Assembly: GCF_001905795.1 (NCBI RefSeq)
Contig: NZ_LIXJ01000004.1
Location: 302,408 to 366,407, forward strand
Direction of reading: 5' to 3'
DNA from: Streptomyces sp. CB01580
GTDB taxonomy: Bacteria > Actinomycetota > Actinomycetes > Streptomycetales > Streptomycetaceae
Length of the DNA: 64,000 nt
The notes beneath the pieces were generated by a model. It was not told where the DNA came from, made no database searches, and was given only the letters and a program-made list of their open reading frames with translations. Positions 53,594 through 62,406 of this stretch are shown here, piece by piece. Every line of letters starts with the position of its first letter. Positions within the stretch are counted from its first letter, which is position 1. Both the position numbers and the translations under genes were made by a program.

Positions 53594-55468
53594 ATGAAGG
53601 ACATCAGGAGAAAAGTCCGCAGGACTCAGACCATCTCCCCGTTCGGCGTCGGCGGCATCATCGACCTCCAAGGAGAGTCGTTCGTCGCCGCTGACATTCG
53701 AAGTTGGGGTAAGCATGGTGAACCGGTGGAATCGCCGCGGCTGGCCCGCAAGCTCGGCGTGAGAGGGTTCCGCGCGGCACCGGTGATCCCTTCGGGTAAA
53801 GCCCAGTTCGTCTCCCGCAGAGGCCCCGGATACGTACGTTTCCCTCGGTGGATCTTCTGCCCGAAGTGCAGAGTCATGACTCTGTGGCGCATCGAGATGG
53901 AAGAGAAGGACAAGCCTCCCAGATGCGGCAGATGCCTCAATACCCCGCAGCTGGCTCCCATGCGTTTCATCCAGGTCTGCAGAGAGGGGCACATGGCCGA
54001 TGTCGACTGGCAGAGGTGGGCACACTCGCGGGCGACAACCCACGACCAACGTCAATGCCGGGTGAAGAGCCTCAAGTTTATCGCCACCCCGGAGTCGTCC
54101 GGACTCGACGCGCTGAAGGTTTCGTGCACCACCTGCGACGCGTACCGGACGCTCGAAGGAATCAGCCAGAAGCACGCGCTGAAACAGATCGGTGTGCGCT
54201 GTTCCGGGAGTCAGCCCTGGCAACCCGCCGACGACGAGCGCGACGAGTGCGAGGAGCAACCCCGTGTGGTTCAGCGGGGCGCTTCCAACGTTTATTTTCC
54301 GCTCGTTCATTCGGCCATTGAAATACCCACCTCTTTGGAATCGGAGGCTGACGGGACCACAGCCCGGAGAGTCATGGCCCACGACCTGTGGGGAGACCTC
54401 TTGGAAGAGGCTGATTCACCACTCGTAGAGACCCTCGTCACTTTCATTGCGAAGAAATGTGAAGTGTCCAAGGAATTCGTCGAATCCTTGCATCGGTCAC
54501 ACACGGTTGAGAACTCGACGAGAACGACAACCAGTACCGTGGTCGAAGATCTCAGCATCGCCGAGTGGGAGGCATTCGCCACTTCGGAGCCGGAGACGAA
54601 ATCAACCAAGGACTTCAGCATCAGACAAATCAACCTCGGAGTGCAGGAGGTCGATTCTGATTCGCTGAAGTTGTTGCACCGCCGAGTGGATCGAGTCGTC
54701 GTGGCCGACCGAATCCGCGAGGTACGGGCACTCGAGGGCTTTTCGCGCTACGAATCGGAAGGCCGTGAACGTCTGATCTCGGTCAATCCTGTGGCAAGCA
54801 CGCAGTGGCTGCCTGCCGTGGAGTCGTACGGCGAAGGAATCTTCATTTCCTTCGCCGAGGACGCGCTCCAGGAATGGGAGTCGCCGCAGACTGTACAAGG
54901 TTGGGTCGCGAGCATCGAAAAAAACCTGGAGGCATCCTTCCAGGTCGAACGCCTTCGCGAGAAGACGGGACCTCGCCTGCTTCCCAGGTTTGTGATGCTG
55001 CACACACTCGCCCATCAGTTCATCCGGCAGCTCTCATACGACAGCGGGTACAACGCGGCTTCACTCCGCGAACGCGTCTACGCAAGAAGTAATCCCGCAG
55101 GAAGTCAGGTTCCTCGGCAAGCAGGGATCTTTATCTACACAGCGGCCGGGGATTCAGAGGGAACGCTGGGCGGCCTGGTTCGCCAAGGGATGCCTCCTCA
55201 TCTGAAAGAAACGATGGTGCGCCTTCTCGAGTCGGCCCAGTGGTGCTCCCAGGATCCTCTCTGCGCCGACTCCACGGGACGCTCTCTGGCGAACCTCAAC
55301 AGGGCCGCCTGTCACGCCTGCGCGCTACTCCCCGAGACATGTTGCGAAATCGGAAATACATTGCTTGATCGCACCCTCCTCATTGGCGACGATCGAGTGC
55401 AGGGCTTCTTCCAGCCGGTACTTCAAGCTGCTTTCGAGGAATCTGCCGCAGCTGTCGATGCGCCATGA
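53594..55468 (+). CDS. DrmB-like DUF1998 protein
   Basis: A 624-residue protein. It begins TQTISPFGVGGIIDLQGESF, the typical DrmB N-terminus, followed by two zinc-knuckle regions (CPKCRVMTLW ... CGRC; VCREGHMADVDW) and ends with the DUF1998 cysteine cluster CADSTGR ... CHACALLPETCCEIGNTLLD. DrmB forms a heterodimer with DrmA in DISARM. The gene runs 3 nt after the drmA-like stop and overlaps the next start. Its base composition is distinctly more AT-rich than the neighbouring chromosome (runs such as GGTTGAGAACTCG), implying recent transfer. Confidence 0.83.
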   Translation: MKDIRRKVRRTQTISPFGVGGIIDLQGESFVAADIRSWGKHGEPVESPRLARKLGVRGFRAAPVIPSGKAQFVSRRGPGYVRFPRWIFCPKCRVMTLWRIEMEEKDKPPRCGRCLNTPQLAPMRFIQVCREGHMADVDWQRWAHSRATTHDQRQCRVKSLKFIATPESSGLDALKVSCTTCDAYRTLEGISQKHALKQIGVRCSGSQPWQPADDERDECEEQPRVVQRGASNVYFPLVHSAIEIPTSLESEADGTTARRVMAHDLWGDLLEEADSPLVETLVTFIAKKCEVSKEFVESLHRSHTVENSTRTTTSTVVEDLSIAEWEAFATSEPETKSTKDFSIRQINLGVQEVDSDSLKLLHRRVDRVVVADRIREVRALEGFSRYESEGRERLISVNPVASTQWLPAVESYGEGIFISFAEDALQEWESPQTVQGWVASIEKNLEASFQVERLREKTGPRLLPRFVMLHTLAHQFIRQLSYDSGYNAASLRERVYARSNPAGSQVPRQAGIFIYTAAGDSEGTLGGLVRQGMPPHLKETMVRLLESAQWCSQDPLCADSTGRSLANLNRAACHACALLPETCCEIGNTLLDRTLLIGDDRVQGFFQPVLQAAFEESAAAVDAP

Positions 55469-56574
55469 AACTCCCTAGCCTGCTCGACTTGACAGCAGAC
55501 CAACAATCGGTCATGGACCTTCCGTTTGGGGGTCGTCATTTGGTCACCGGACCTCAAGGGTCCGGAAAGACCGTCATGGCCGCCTACAGGGCCTGGATGC
55601 AGGCTGTCACCGGACGCGAGAGCACCCTGATCACACGATCCAATCTGCTCAGCCAATATATCGACCAATCCTCGAATCGCCTGTCCGGAAGATTCCATGT
55701 CACCACTTTTCATCGTTGGCTGCACAAATTCTGGAATGAAATTTTCCAGGCCGAACCACCGACAGACGGCGCTGACGAGTGGAGTTACGATTGGCCCCGG
55801 ATGCAGATCCAATGTCTGGGCCTACAAAAAAACCTGGGCCCGCCCATCCACCTGGTGGTCGACGAGGGACAGAACCTACCGCGTCAATTCTACGAGCTCT
55901 GCGGCATCCTCGACATTCATGCCACCGTTTTCGCGGATAAATTTCGCAGCTTCGAAGAAGAACAGATAACTCTCGCCGAAATCAGGAAAGGACTCGAAAT
56001 CGAGACGGATACACTTGCCCTAAGAAATAACCACCGCACTTCACGCGCGATCGCTCTCCTTTCAGAGCATTTCCGAACGGGCGAAGCTCGCGATGAAGGA
56101 AATCTCCCCGAGAGTATCGGCGAGACCCCAAACCTGATGCATTGCTCCCCCCTGCGCCCTTTCGTGACGCAACTCGCCCAATACATTTCCAGTCGCCCCC
56201 AGTGCACTGTCGGCATCATCTGTAGAACCACCGAGCTACAGCGTGAACTCCATCGCCAGCTGGCCAGCCAGGGACTTCATTCCTCGACCGAGTCCTACAT
56301 CTCGAGCGACAAGAACAGATCGAAAGTCGATTTCGCAACAAACAGAATTCAGATCCTGAACGTTGCGAGCATGAAGGGGCTCGAATTCGACATCGTCTTC
56401 GTTCCGGACCTCGACAGCTACTCCGAGGACTCCACTGGGGCGACGGCTCGTGAACGGTTTCACGTCTTGTGCATGCGGGCACGGCAGGAGTTGCACCTCG
56501 TTCACCACGGTGAACGAGAACCCGAGATCGTCGCGGACGTGCCGACATCCATGCTGCACCGACGGGCCATCTGA
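55465..56574 (+). CDS. Second SF1 (UvrD-like) helicase of the island
   Basis: A 369-residue compact ATPase: Walker A VTGPQGSGKTVMAAYR, Walker B LVVDEGQNLPRQF, motif III-like VFADKFRSF, RNNHRTSRAIA, motif V LNVASMKGLEFDIVFVPD and motif VI FHVLCMRARQELHLVHHG. It lacks the NERD domain and large insertions of the first SF1 helicase, and is short for UvrD. It completes the NERD-DrmA-DrmB operon by an ATGA overlap. In canonical DISARM this place is held by the PLD nuclease DrmC, which is absent. AT-rich like the gene before it. Confidence 0.8.
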   Translation: MKLPSLLDLTADQQSVMDLPFGGRHLVTGPQGSGKTVMAAYRAWMQAVTGRESTLITRSNLLSQYIDQSSNRLSGRFHVTTFHRWLHKFWNEIFQAEPPTDGADEWSYDWPRMQIQCLGLQKNLGPPIHLVVDEGQNLPRQFYELCGILDIHATVFADKFRSFEEEQITLAEIRKGLEIETDTLALRNNHRTSRAIALLSEHFRTGEARDEGNLPESIGETPNLMHCSPLRPFVTQLAQYISSRPQCTVGIICRTTELQRELHRQLASQGLHSSTESYISSDKNRSKVDFATNRIQILNVASMKGLEFDIVFVPDLDSYSEDSTGATARERFHVLCMRARQELHLVHHGEREPEIVADVPTSMLHRRAI

Positions 56575-56690
56575 GCTGTCACCCCGGCGGCCCTCCCGGC
56601 ACCCCAGGGGGCGGTTGCGGTCCGCGCCTCGCTTGACTCCGGTCAAGGCCCAGCGACACCGGGCAACCCACTGCGCACCAGCCCTAAAGG

Positions 56691-57323
56691 TCACCCGACC
56701 TGGCTCAGCTCTGCCTCGAAGCGCACCTGAGCCAGTTCCAACGCCTCGTCCGGGTCGCAGCCATGAGCCCGCAGCCAATGCAGGAGGTCGACGATCAAGC
56801 CGATAGCCGCCTTCTGCTGAGAGGCGGTACGGATCCGCCCCTCTCCGAGAGACGACGCCGCATCTCCCAAGTGCAAGGTCAGACAAGCCTCACCCTTCGA
56901 TACCCTCGGGTCGTTGACATGCCCATCCGGCGAAGAAAGGGGCGTGGCGAGGTCACACCAGACGAGCTTGGACTCCGCGCCGAGAATCACACCCCACCGT
57001 TCCGACACGGCGTCCAGCATCACCAGCCCACGCCCCGACTCGTCGTGCGGGCCAGCAGACAGCAGTGAGGGCAGGGCCCGCGTGTCCGGGTCGCGAAGCG
57101 CGACCCGGAGGCATGTGCCGTTCATCTCGACCGCGAGCGTGCTCGGCGTACCCGCACCGACATGTCTGATCACATTCGCCACAAGTTCGCTCGCGCAGAT
57201 CTCAGCGGCGGCGGCCACATCCGCCAGGCCCCACAGGCGCAGATGCAGCCGCAGGAGGCGCCTTACGCCAGCGACCTCTTCGGGCTCCGCCAGGAACGGC
57301 AGTTCCCAGGGCCTACGTGTCAT
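56691..57323 (-). CDS. ATP-binding protein (SpoIIAB/anti-sigma kinase-like)
   Basis: A 210-residue protein with a GHKL/HATPase fold: ICASELVANVIRHVGAGTPS (N-box), RVALRDPDTRALP (G1-like) and DESGRGLVMLDAVSERWG (G2). These small kinases are abundant in Streptomyces, often beside XRE-DUF5753 and DUF397 genes, where they act in development-linked regulatory switches. The C-terminal ~60 residues (RTASQQKAAIGLIVDLLHWL) are not part of the ATPase fold. It faces the next regulator divergently. The ATG 57323 is chosen by fold position. Confidence 0.8.
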   Translation of the reverse strand: MTRRPWELPFLAEPEEVAGVRRLLRLHLRLWGLADVAAAAEICASELVANVIRHVGAGTPSTLAVEMNGTCLRVALRDPDTRALPSLLSAGPHDESGRGLVMLDAVSERWGVILGAESKLVWCDLATPLSSPDGHVNDPRVSKGEACLTLHLGDAASSLGEGRIRTASQQKAAIGLIVDLLHWLRAHGCDPDEALELAQVRFEAELSQVG

Positions 57324-57547
57324 GCAACCGCCACTTCCGTTCACCACAAGCACACGCCTTTCACACGACCGAACCGCCACACCTCACCATGCGTGAGATG
57401 TCATGACTCACGGTTGTCACGATCGAGAGAATGCCAACCTCACATCCCGATATGCAATGTGCACGGAGAGATTCCCTCCATAGGGTGATTGGCGATCACG
57501 GACGCTTCCGATGAGATGTGACTCCCGCTATCGGAAGAGGTGTTGAC

Positions 57548-58396
57548 GTGGCCGGTTCACCCACAGCCCGCCGCCGACGTCTGGCGATCGAACTGAAGAA
57601 GCTCCGCGAAGAAAGCGGTCTGACCTGCAACCAGGTCGGCAAGGAACTCGATTGGAGCGGCTCCAAGGTCAATCGCCTGGAGACCGGTCAGGGGCGTGTG
57701 CAGCCTTCGGACGTGGACGCGCTCTGCCGCTTCTACGGCACGCCCGACGACATGCGCGACCTACTGCGCTCTCTTGCGAAGGATTCCAAGACCAAGGGCT
57801 GGTGGCACGCTCACGGCGATGCGATTCCCGCCTGGTTCTCGGTCTACGTGGGCCTGGAACAAGCGGCATGCAGCATGCGCACCTACCAGGGCGAGTTCGT
57901 GCCCGGTCTACTTCAGACCGCCGAGTACGCCACCGAGATGAGCCGTGTCACGCCAGGCCTCCCCCATGACGAGATCCAACGGCTTGTCGACGTACGCATG
58001 CGCCGTCAACGGCTCCTGCTGGAGCCGAAGGGTCCCGACTTCTGGGCCGTGATCCACCAGAGTGCGCTCATGCATGTGATGGGCAATCGGAAGGTCATGG
58101 TCGCCCAACTCGAACATATGCTGGAGATGGCGAAGTTGAGGAATGTGACGGTGCAGGTACTGCCGTACGATGCTGGCGCGTACCCCACCACCGGGCCCTT
58201 CACCGTGCTCGGATTCCCCGAGCAGGAGGACCCCGACCTGGTGTACCGAGAGGGCCTCACGGACTCGATCTACTTGGAGCTCCCGGGAGACGTCAGCGTC
58301 TACACGCGGGCGTTCGACCACCTCAGGGCCCTTTCCTTGAGCCCGCAGAGATCAGTTGCGCTGATCCGTTCCGTCATGAAGGAGCACGCACAATGA
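57548..58396 (+). CDS. XRE-family regulator with DUF5753 (WhiJ-type)
   Basis: A 282-residue DNA-binding protein. XRE helix-turn-helix at residues ~10-65 (LAIELKKLREESGLTCNQVG, DWSGSKVNRLETGQ) followed by the DUF5753 domain (GLEQAACSMRTYQGEFVPGL, MRRQRLLLEPKGPDFWAVIH, TVQVLPYDAGAYPTTGPFTV). WhiJ and similar regulators work with a DUF397 partner, here encoded with a 4-nt overlap, to repress development genes. GTG 57548 is used; TTG-type starts upstream lack domain content. An inverted repeat GTGAG...CTCAC is found at ~57386-57405 in the divergent promoter region. Confidence 0.85.
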   Translation: MAGSPTARRRRLAIELKKLREESGLTCNQVGKELDWSGSKVNRLETGQGRVQPSDVDALCRFYGTPDDMRDLLRSLAKDSKTKGWWHAHGDAIPAWFSVYVGLEQAACSMRTYQGEFVPGLLQTAEYATEMSRVTPGLPHDEIQRLVDVRMRRQRLLLEPKGPDFWAVIHQSALMHVMGNRKVMVAQLEHMLEMAKLRNVTVQVLPYDAGAYPTTGPFTVLGFPEQEDPDLVYREGLTDSIYLELPGDVSVYTRAFDHLRALSLSPQRSVALIRSVMKEHAQ

Positions 58397-58584
58397 ACCA
58401 GCCTCCCATAGCGGTCCAGTGGCGGAGGAGCAGTTACAGCAACGGTGCTGGGGGCGAATGCGTCGAGGTCGCGGACTTGCACTCGATGGTCGGCATACGG
58501 GACTCCAAGCGGCCCAGCGGGTCTCATATTGCGGTACGTCACGGCTCGTGGGCGCGGTTCGTCACCTCTCTGCGCGCCCAATAG
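58393..58584 (+). CDS. DUF397 protein 1
   Basis: A 63-residue protein (WRRSSYSNGAGGECVEVADL ... GIRDSKRPSG ... WARFVTSLRA), the full DUF397 pattern, co-translated with the WhiJ-type regulator by an ATGA overlap. DUF397 proteins bind and modulate the partner XRE-DUF5753 protein, in a toxin-antitoxin-like or anti-repressor manner. Confidence 0.88.
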   Translation: MNQPPIAVQWRRSSYSNGAGGECVEVADLHSMVGIRDSKRPSGSHIAVRHGSWARFVTSLRAQ

Positions 58585-58669
58585 GCCAGCATTCGAGTAC
58601 CTGCGCACACGCAGGCATGTGACATCAACTTGTCTGCCGCGCTCCTGAGTCAAGCCTGGGGGAGCTGTG

Positions 58670-58867
58670 ATGGATCACGAACGGGCACACTGGTTCAAGT
58701 CGTCATACAGCGGAGCGAACACAACCGAGTGCGTTGAGGCCGCCCACCTCCGGCATGCGGCTGCGGTCCGCGATTCAAAGGCTCCCGACGGCCCAGTACT
58801 GACGTTCAGCAACGCATCGTGGACAGATTTCCTCACCGCTGTACGCCATCAGCAATTCGACAAGTGA
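58670..58867 (+). CDS. DUF397 protein 2
   Basis: A 65-residue paralogue of the previous protein (WFKSSYSGANTTECVEAAHL ... VRDSKAPDGPVLTF ... WTDFLTAVR), 85 bp downstream. A GGGGGAG ribosome site lies 5 nt before ATG 58670. A second copy next to one regulator suggests alternative partners for the same XRE protein or a remnant of a second regulator locus. Confidence 0.88.
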   Translation: MDHERAHWFKSSYSGANTTECVEAAHLRHAAAVRDSKAPDGPVLTFSNASWTDFLTAVRHQQFDK

Positions 58868-59070
58868 CTAACCGGTTCCCCTCGAAGCTGAACGCCCGCC
58901 TTGCCATATAGCGACACAACACGCCCGTCCCGCACCCGGGCACGTAGTCCATCAACGACCGGACAGACCCACCACGAACCTCAAAGCCCGTGGCCGACCA
59001 GAGGTTCGACCACGGGCAGAGGGTGAGAGACAGGCTCAGCGGCCACGTGGCGCGGGGCCACGCGGGTGCG
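58868..59070. other. Intergenic gap between DUF397 and LAETG genes
   Basis: Just over 200 bp, no gene. An inverted pair CCCGTGG / CCACGGG (near 58988 and 59014) is a candidate terminator for one of the converging genes. Confidence 0.4.
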
Positions 59071-59841
59071 TCAGTGCTGCTGGGCCTTGCGGCGGCGGAT
59101 CACCAGGAAGCCGCCGGCTGCGACGAGCGCGGCAGCCGCTGCGGCGAGCAGGCCGACCGGCGCGCCGGTGCCGGTCTCGGCGAGGTCGCCTTCGGCCCCG
59201 GCGGACGGGGAGGACGAGGGCTTCTCGGTCGACCCCTCAGGGGCGGACGTGGCGGGCGACGCGGTCGGCTGCGTCGAGCCGGACGGGGCGGGCGTGGACG
59301 GGCCGTCCGACTCGGACGGACTGGCCGACTCGGACGGGCCTGCCGACTCGGACGGAGCCTCGGGGCTCGGCTCGCCGGGGGTCGCCGACGGGGAGGGCGA
59401 GGTGACGGGCTCGCCGCCCCCGGGGTTCCCCTTGTCCTCGCAGTCGACCCAGAAGACCTTGTGCTTGGCCTTGCCGTGCTCGCCGTCGAAGTTCCAGAAC
59501 AGCTTGTAGTGGCCGTCGGGCAGGGACTGGTCCGGCGAACGGCCGTGGCCCTTGGCGTCGAGCGCCAGGGACCCGGTCTTCACGATCTCGCCCTTGACCT
59601 TGGCGGTGGGCGGCCAGGCCTCGATGCGCCAGTCGACGTCCTGGTCGGCGTCGAAGCCGAAGGCGTCGAGGTAGAAGGTGCACACGTGAGGCTCGTTCTT
59701 GCGGAGCTCCTCACCGGTCGCGGCATCGTGGATCTTCACGGTGCCGTTGTCGCCGGGGGCGGTGGCGTATGCCGTAGGGGCAAGCAGCAGGGCTGCCGTG
59801 GTGGCAGCCGTAAGCGTGCATGCGGAAGCAACTGTGCGCAT
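59071..59841 (-). CDS. LAETG-anchored cell-wall surface protein
   Basis: A 256-residue sortase substrate. Sec signal (TVASACTLTAATTAALLLAP, ATA cleavage), a ~110-residue beta domain with two cysteines (VCTFYLDAF ... WVDCEDKGNPGGG), a long Ser/Pro/Glu/Thr-rich stalk, and the sorting signal LAETGTG followed by a helix (APVGLLAAAAAALVAAGGFL) and IRRRKAQQH. LAxTG is the class E motif, so the sortase at 38986-39765 is a plausible partner. Function of the globular domain unknown; it resembles domains of other surface-displayed Streptomyces proteins. Confidence 0.87.
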   Translation of the reverse strand: MRTVASACTLTAATTAALLLAPTAYATAPGDNGTVKIHDAATGEELRKNEPHVCTFYLDAFGFDADQDVDWRIEAWPPTAKVKGEIVKTGSLALDAKGHGRSPDQSLPDGHYKLFWNFDGEHGKAKHKVFWVDCEDKGNPGGGEPVTSPSPSATPGEPSPEAPSESAGPSESASPSESDGPSTPAPSGSTQPTASPATSAPEGSTEKPSSSPSAGAEGDLAETGTGAPVGLLAAAAAALVAAGGFLVIRRRKAQQH

Positions 59842-60077
59842 GAGAAATCCAACGGTTGAAAGAGATGGCTACCGTGGGGGGACTGCGTCACCTTCCTTCG
59901 GCAACACACACGCGTCAAAGACCTTATGGCCACATCTGTCACACAGAGTGAAACTCACCCCATAAGTTCCCCATAACGATTCAGGCCAGCCCCTGGCCGA
60001 TTCCGACAGTTTGACTCGCCCCCCACATATCGGGAAAGTTAGATGCGTACCGTCTGCCACATGGAGAGGCGAACGCG

Positions 60078-60389
60078 ATGGACCCCCTGGCCGTGCACAA
60101 GGCGCTCGCCAACCCCGCTCGACTGCAGTTCATGCAGTGGCTGAAGGAGCCGGAGAAGTACTTCGACGAGGGCTCCTACCGGCAGCAGGGGCTCGGCTTC
60201 CACATCGGGGTGTGCGTGGGTGACATCCAGAAGCGCTCCGGGCTGGCACAGTCCGTCGTGTCCGGCTATCTGCAGACGCTCAAGGACGCGGGGCTGCTCG
60301 CCTCGGAGCGCATCGGCAAGTGGACGTACTACCGGCGCAACGAGGCTGTGATCGCGGAGTTCGCCACGCACGTCCGGGACGCCCTGTAG
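60078..60389 (+). CDS. ArsR-like winged-helix regulator
   Basis: A 103-residue DNA-binding protein: ALANPARLQFMQWLKEPEKY, then DIQKRSGLAQSVVSGYLQTLKD (recognition helix) and the wing ERIGKWTYYRRNEAVIAE. A cysteine is present (GVCVGDIQ), but no complete metal site, so it is more likely to sense a small molecule. It precedes an MFS exporter by ~120 bp and probably represses it. ATG 60078 is used. Confidence 0.83.
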   Translation: MDPLAVHKALANPARLQFMQWLKEPEKYFDEGSYRQQGLGFHIGVCVGDIQKRSGLAQSVVSGYLQTLKDAGLLASERIGKWTYYRRNEAVIAEFATHVRDAL

Positions 60390-60506
60390 GGCCCCGCACC
60401 CCCTCGCTCCCGCCCCCTCGCTCCCGGCCCGGCCGGGGGCGGTGCGTACCGTCGGCTGCCGCATGGTCGAACATATCCACTTTTCTAGATTTGATGAAGG
60501 GTTGAG

Positions 60507-61736
60507 ATGAAGAGAACCTCCCTCACCGTCCTGGTGCTCGCCCTGGGCGTGTTCGGGATCATCACCACCGAGATGGGCATGGTCGGCGTGCTCCCCCAGG
60601 TCTCGGCCGAGCTCGGCGTCGCGCCGTCCGCGGCGGGATGGCTGGTAGGGGTGTTCGCCCTGGTCATCGCGGTGTCCGGGCCGTTCACGACGCTGCTGGC
60701 CTCCGGTGTCGACCGCAAGAAGGTGCTGGCATCGGCGATCGCGGTGTTCGCCGTGTCGAACGCCGTCTACGCGATCACCTCGCAGTACGAGGTGATGCTG
60801 GCCTTCCGTATCGTCCCCGCCCTCTTCCACCCGGTGTTCTTCGCCGTCGCGCTGGCCACCGCCGCGCGGATGGTGCCCGCCGAGGACGCGACCCGGGCCA
60901 CGACGACCGTGTTCGGCGGGGTGACCGTCGGATTCGCCTTCGGGGTGCCGCTGAGTTCGTATCTCGCCGAGCACGTGTCCCTGGCGTCGGCGTTCTGGTT
61001 CGCTGCGCTCGTCAATCTGGCCGCCTTCCTCGGCATCCTGCGGTTCGTCCCGGCCATGCCCGTCGGCCGACGGATGTCGTACGGGTCCCAGTTGGGCATC
61101 CTCGGGCGATCGCGTACGTGGCTGACGATCGTGTCCGTCGTACTCGTCTTCGCGGCGATGTTCTCGGTCTACGGCTACTTCGCCGAGTACCTCGGACAGG
61201 TCACGCACATGGACGGCACGTGGGTCAGTGCCATGCTGATGGCGTTCGGCATCGTGATGATCGCCGGGAACTTCGCCTTCGGTGCCTTGCTGCGGCGCAG
61301 CCTCATAGGCACCGCGGTCGCCTATCCGGTGTTGTGTCTGGCCGTGTACGTGCTGCTGTACGTGGTCGGTCCGTCGTTCGCTCCGATGGTGGTGGCCGTG
61401 CTCGTCTGGGGCGCGGTGCATTCGGGCGGGCTCGTGGTGAGTCAGAGCTGGCTGGGGCGCGACGCCACCGACGCCCCGGAGTTCGGCAACAGCCTCTTCA
61501 TCTCGTTCTCGAACCTGGGCATCACCGTCGGAACCGCTGTCGGCGGATGGGTCATGAGCGGCTACGGAACCCGCCGGCTCACCTGGGCCGGGGCCGCGTT
61601 CGCGGTCGCCGCCGTGCTGGTCATGGCGCTGCGGCTGGCCATGGACCGGATCGGTACGCGGCGTACCCCCGCGCCGCCCGACCCTGCCGGGCCGGTGCTC
61701 GGAGAGGTCCGCACGGCCTCCCGCGAGACCTCCTAG
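60507..61736 (+). CDS. MFS transporter (DHA1/AraJ-like, 12 TM)
   Basis: A 409-residue transporter with ~12 helices. The N-terminus LALGVFGIITTEMGMVGVLP and GWLVGVFALVIAVSGPFTTL resemble the AraJ/YdhP-type DHA1 exporters; motif A is modified (LASGVDRKKVL). Substrate unknown; efflux of sugars, arabinosides or drugs is usual in the family. The preceding ArsR-like gene is on the same strand, making a likely regulator-exporter pair. GATGAAGGG-type ribosome site upstream of ATG 60507. Confidence 0.83.
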   Translation: MKRTSLTVLVLALGVFGIITTEMGMVGVLPQVSAELGVAPSAAGWLVGVFALVIAVSGPFTTLLASGVDRKKVLASAIAVFAVSNAVYAITSQYEVMLAFRIVPALFHPVFFAVALATAARMVPAEDATRATTTVFGGVTVGFAFGVPLSSYLAEHVSLASAFWFAALVNLAAFLGILRFVPAMPVGRRMSYGSQLGILGRSRTWLTIVSVVLVFAAMFSVYGYFAEYLGQVTHMDGTWVSAMLMAFGIVMIAGNFAFGALLRRSLIGTAVAYPVLCLAVYVLLYVVGPSFAPMVVAVLVWGAVHSGGLVVSQSWLGRDATDAPEFGNSLFISFSNLGITVGTAVGGWVMSGYGTRRLTWAGAAFAVAAVLVMALRLAMDRIGTRRTPAPPDPAGPVLGEVRTASRETS

Positions 61737-61773
61737 GGTGGGCGGCCAGGAGCCGACCGAAAGGCGATGTCTC

Positions 61774-62406
61774 ATGGGAACGACAACGGGTGGCGCGGAC
61801 GTACGCGACGGGGAGCGGGAGGACCTGCTGGCCATCGTGGCGGATCAACGCGGCAACTTCCTCTACACGCTCACGGGCATCACGGAGCCACAGGCCGCTC
61901 TCACCACCACCGTCAGCGAGTTGACGCTCGGCGGTCTGGTCAAGCACCTCGTCGAGATGCAGCGCACCTGGCTCGCGGTGATCGACGGCACGGCGCCCGC
62001 GGAGGTCGGTCAGGACGAGCTGGACCCCGACCGCAACCGCATGACCGGGAACGAGACCCTGGCCGGGCTGCTCGACGCCTTCCACGCGACGGCAGCGGAG
62101 TTCGATCGCACCGTGCGGCAGGAGCCCGATCTCGACCGGGTCCTGACGCTCCCGTCGTATCCGTGGGCGCCGGGGCCGATCACCTGGACCGTTCGGCATG
62201 TGCTGCTGCACGTCTTCCGGGAGATCGCGCACCACTGCGGGCACGCCGACATCATCCGCGAGGCGTTGGACGGTGCCAGCACCACGACGTACATGGTCGA
62301 GGCCGCCGCGCGCGGCAACCGTGCGGACGGAGACGGAGACGGTGTGGACGGCAAGGGTACGGACGACGGCGGTGCCGACGACGGCGGCGGAACGGAGGGC
62401 GACTGA
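61774..62406 (+). CDS. DinB/DUF664-family protein
   Basis: A 210-residue four-helix protein. ELTLGGLVKHLVEMQRTWLA and TWTVRHVLLHVFREIAHHCG (with the HxxxHH-type metal ligands) mark the DinB/DUF664 family, which includes metal-dependent mycothiol or bacillithiol transferases. In an actinomycete a mycothiol-S-transferase-like role is possible. The last ~30 residues (NRADGDGDGVDG...) are an acidic Gly/Asp tail outside the fold. ATG 61774 is used; AAGG lies ~11 nt upstream. Confidence 0.8.
   Translation: MGTTTGGADVRDGEREDLLAIVADQRGNFLYTLTGITEPQAALTTTVSELTLGGLVKHLVEMQRTWLAVIDGTAPAEVGQDELDPDRNRMTGNETLAGLLDAFHATAAEFDRTVRQEPDLDRVLTLPSYPWAPGPITWTVRHVLLHVFREIAHHCGHADIIREALDGASTTTYMVEAAARGNRADGDGDGVDGKGTDDGGADDGGGTEGD

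Noticed and set aside
53594..55468. Druantia-type DruE instead of DrmB
   Set aside because: DruE combines helicase and DUF1998 in one very large protein. Here the helicase and the DUF1998 protein are separate adjacent genes as in DISARM.
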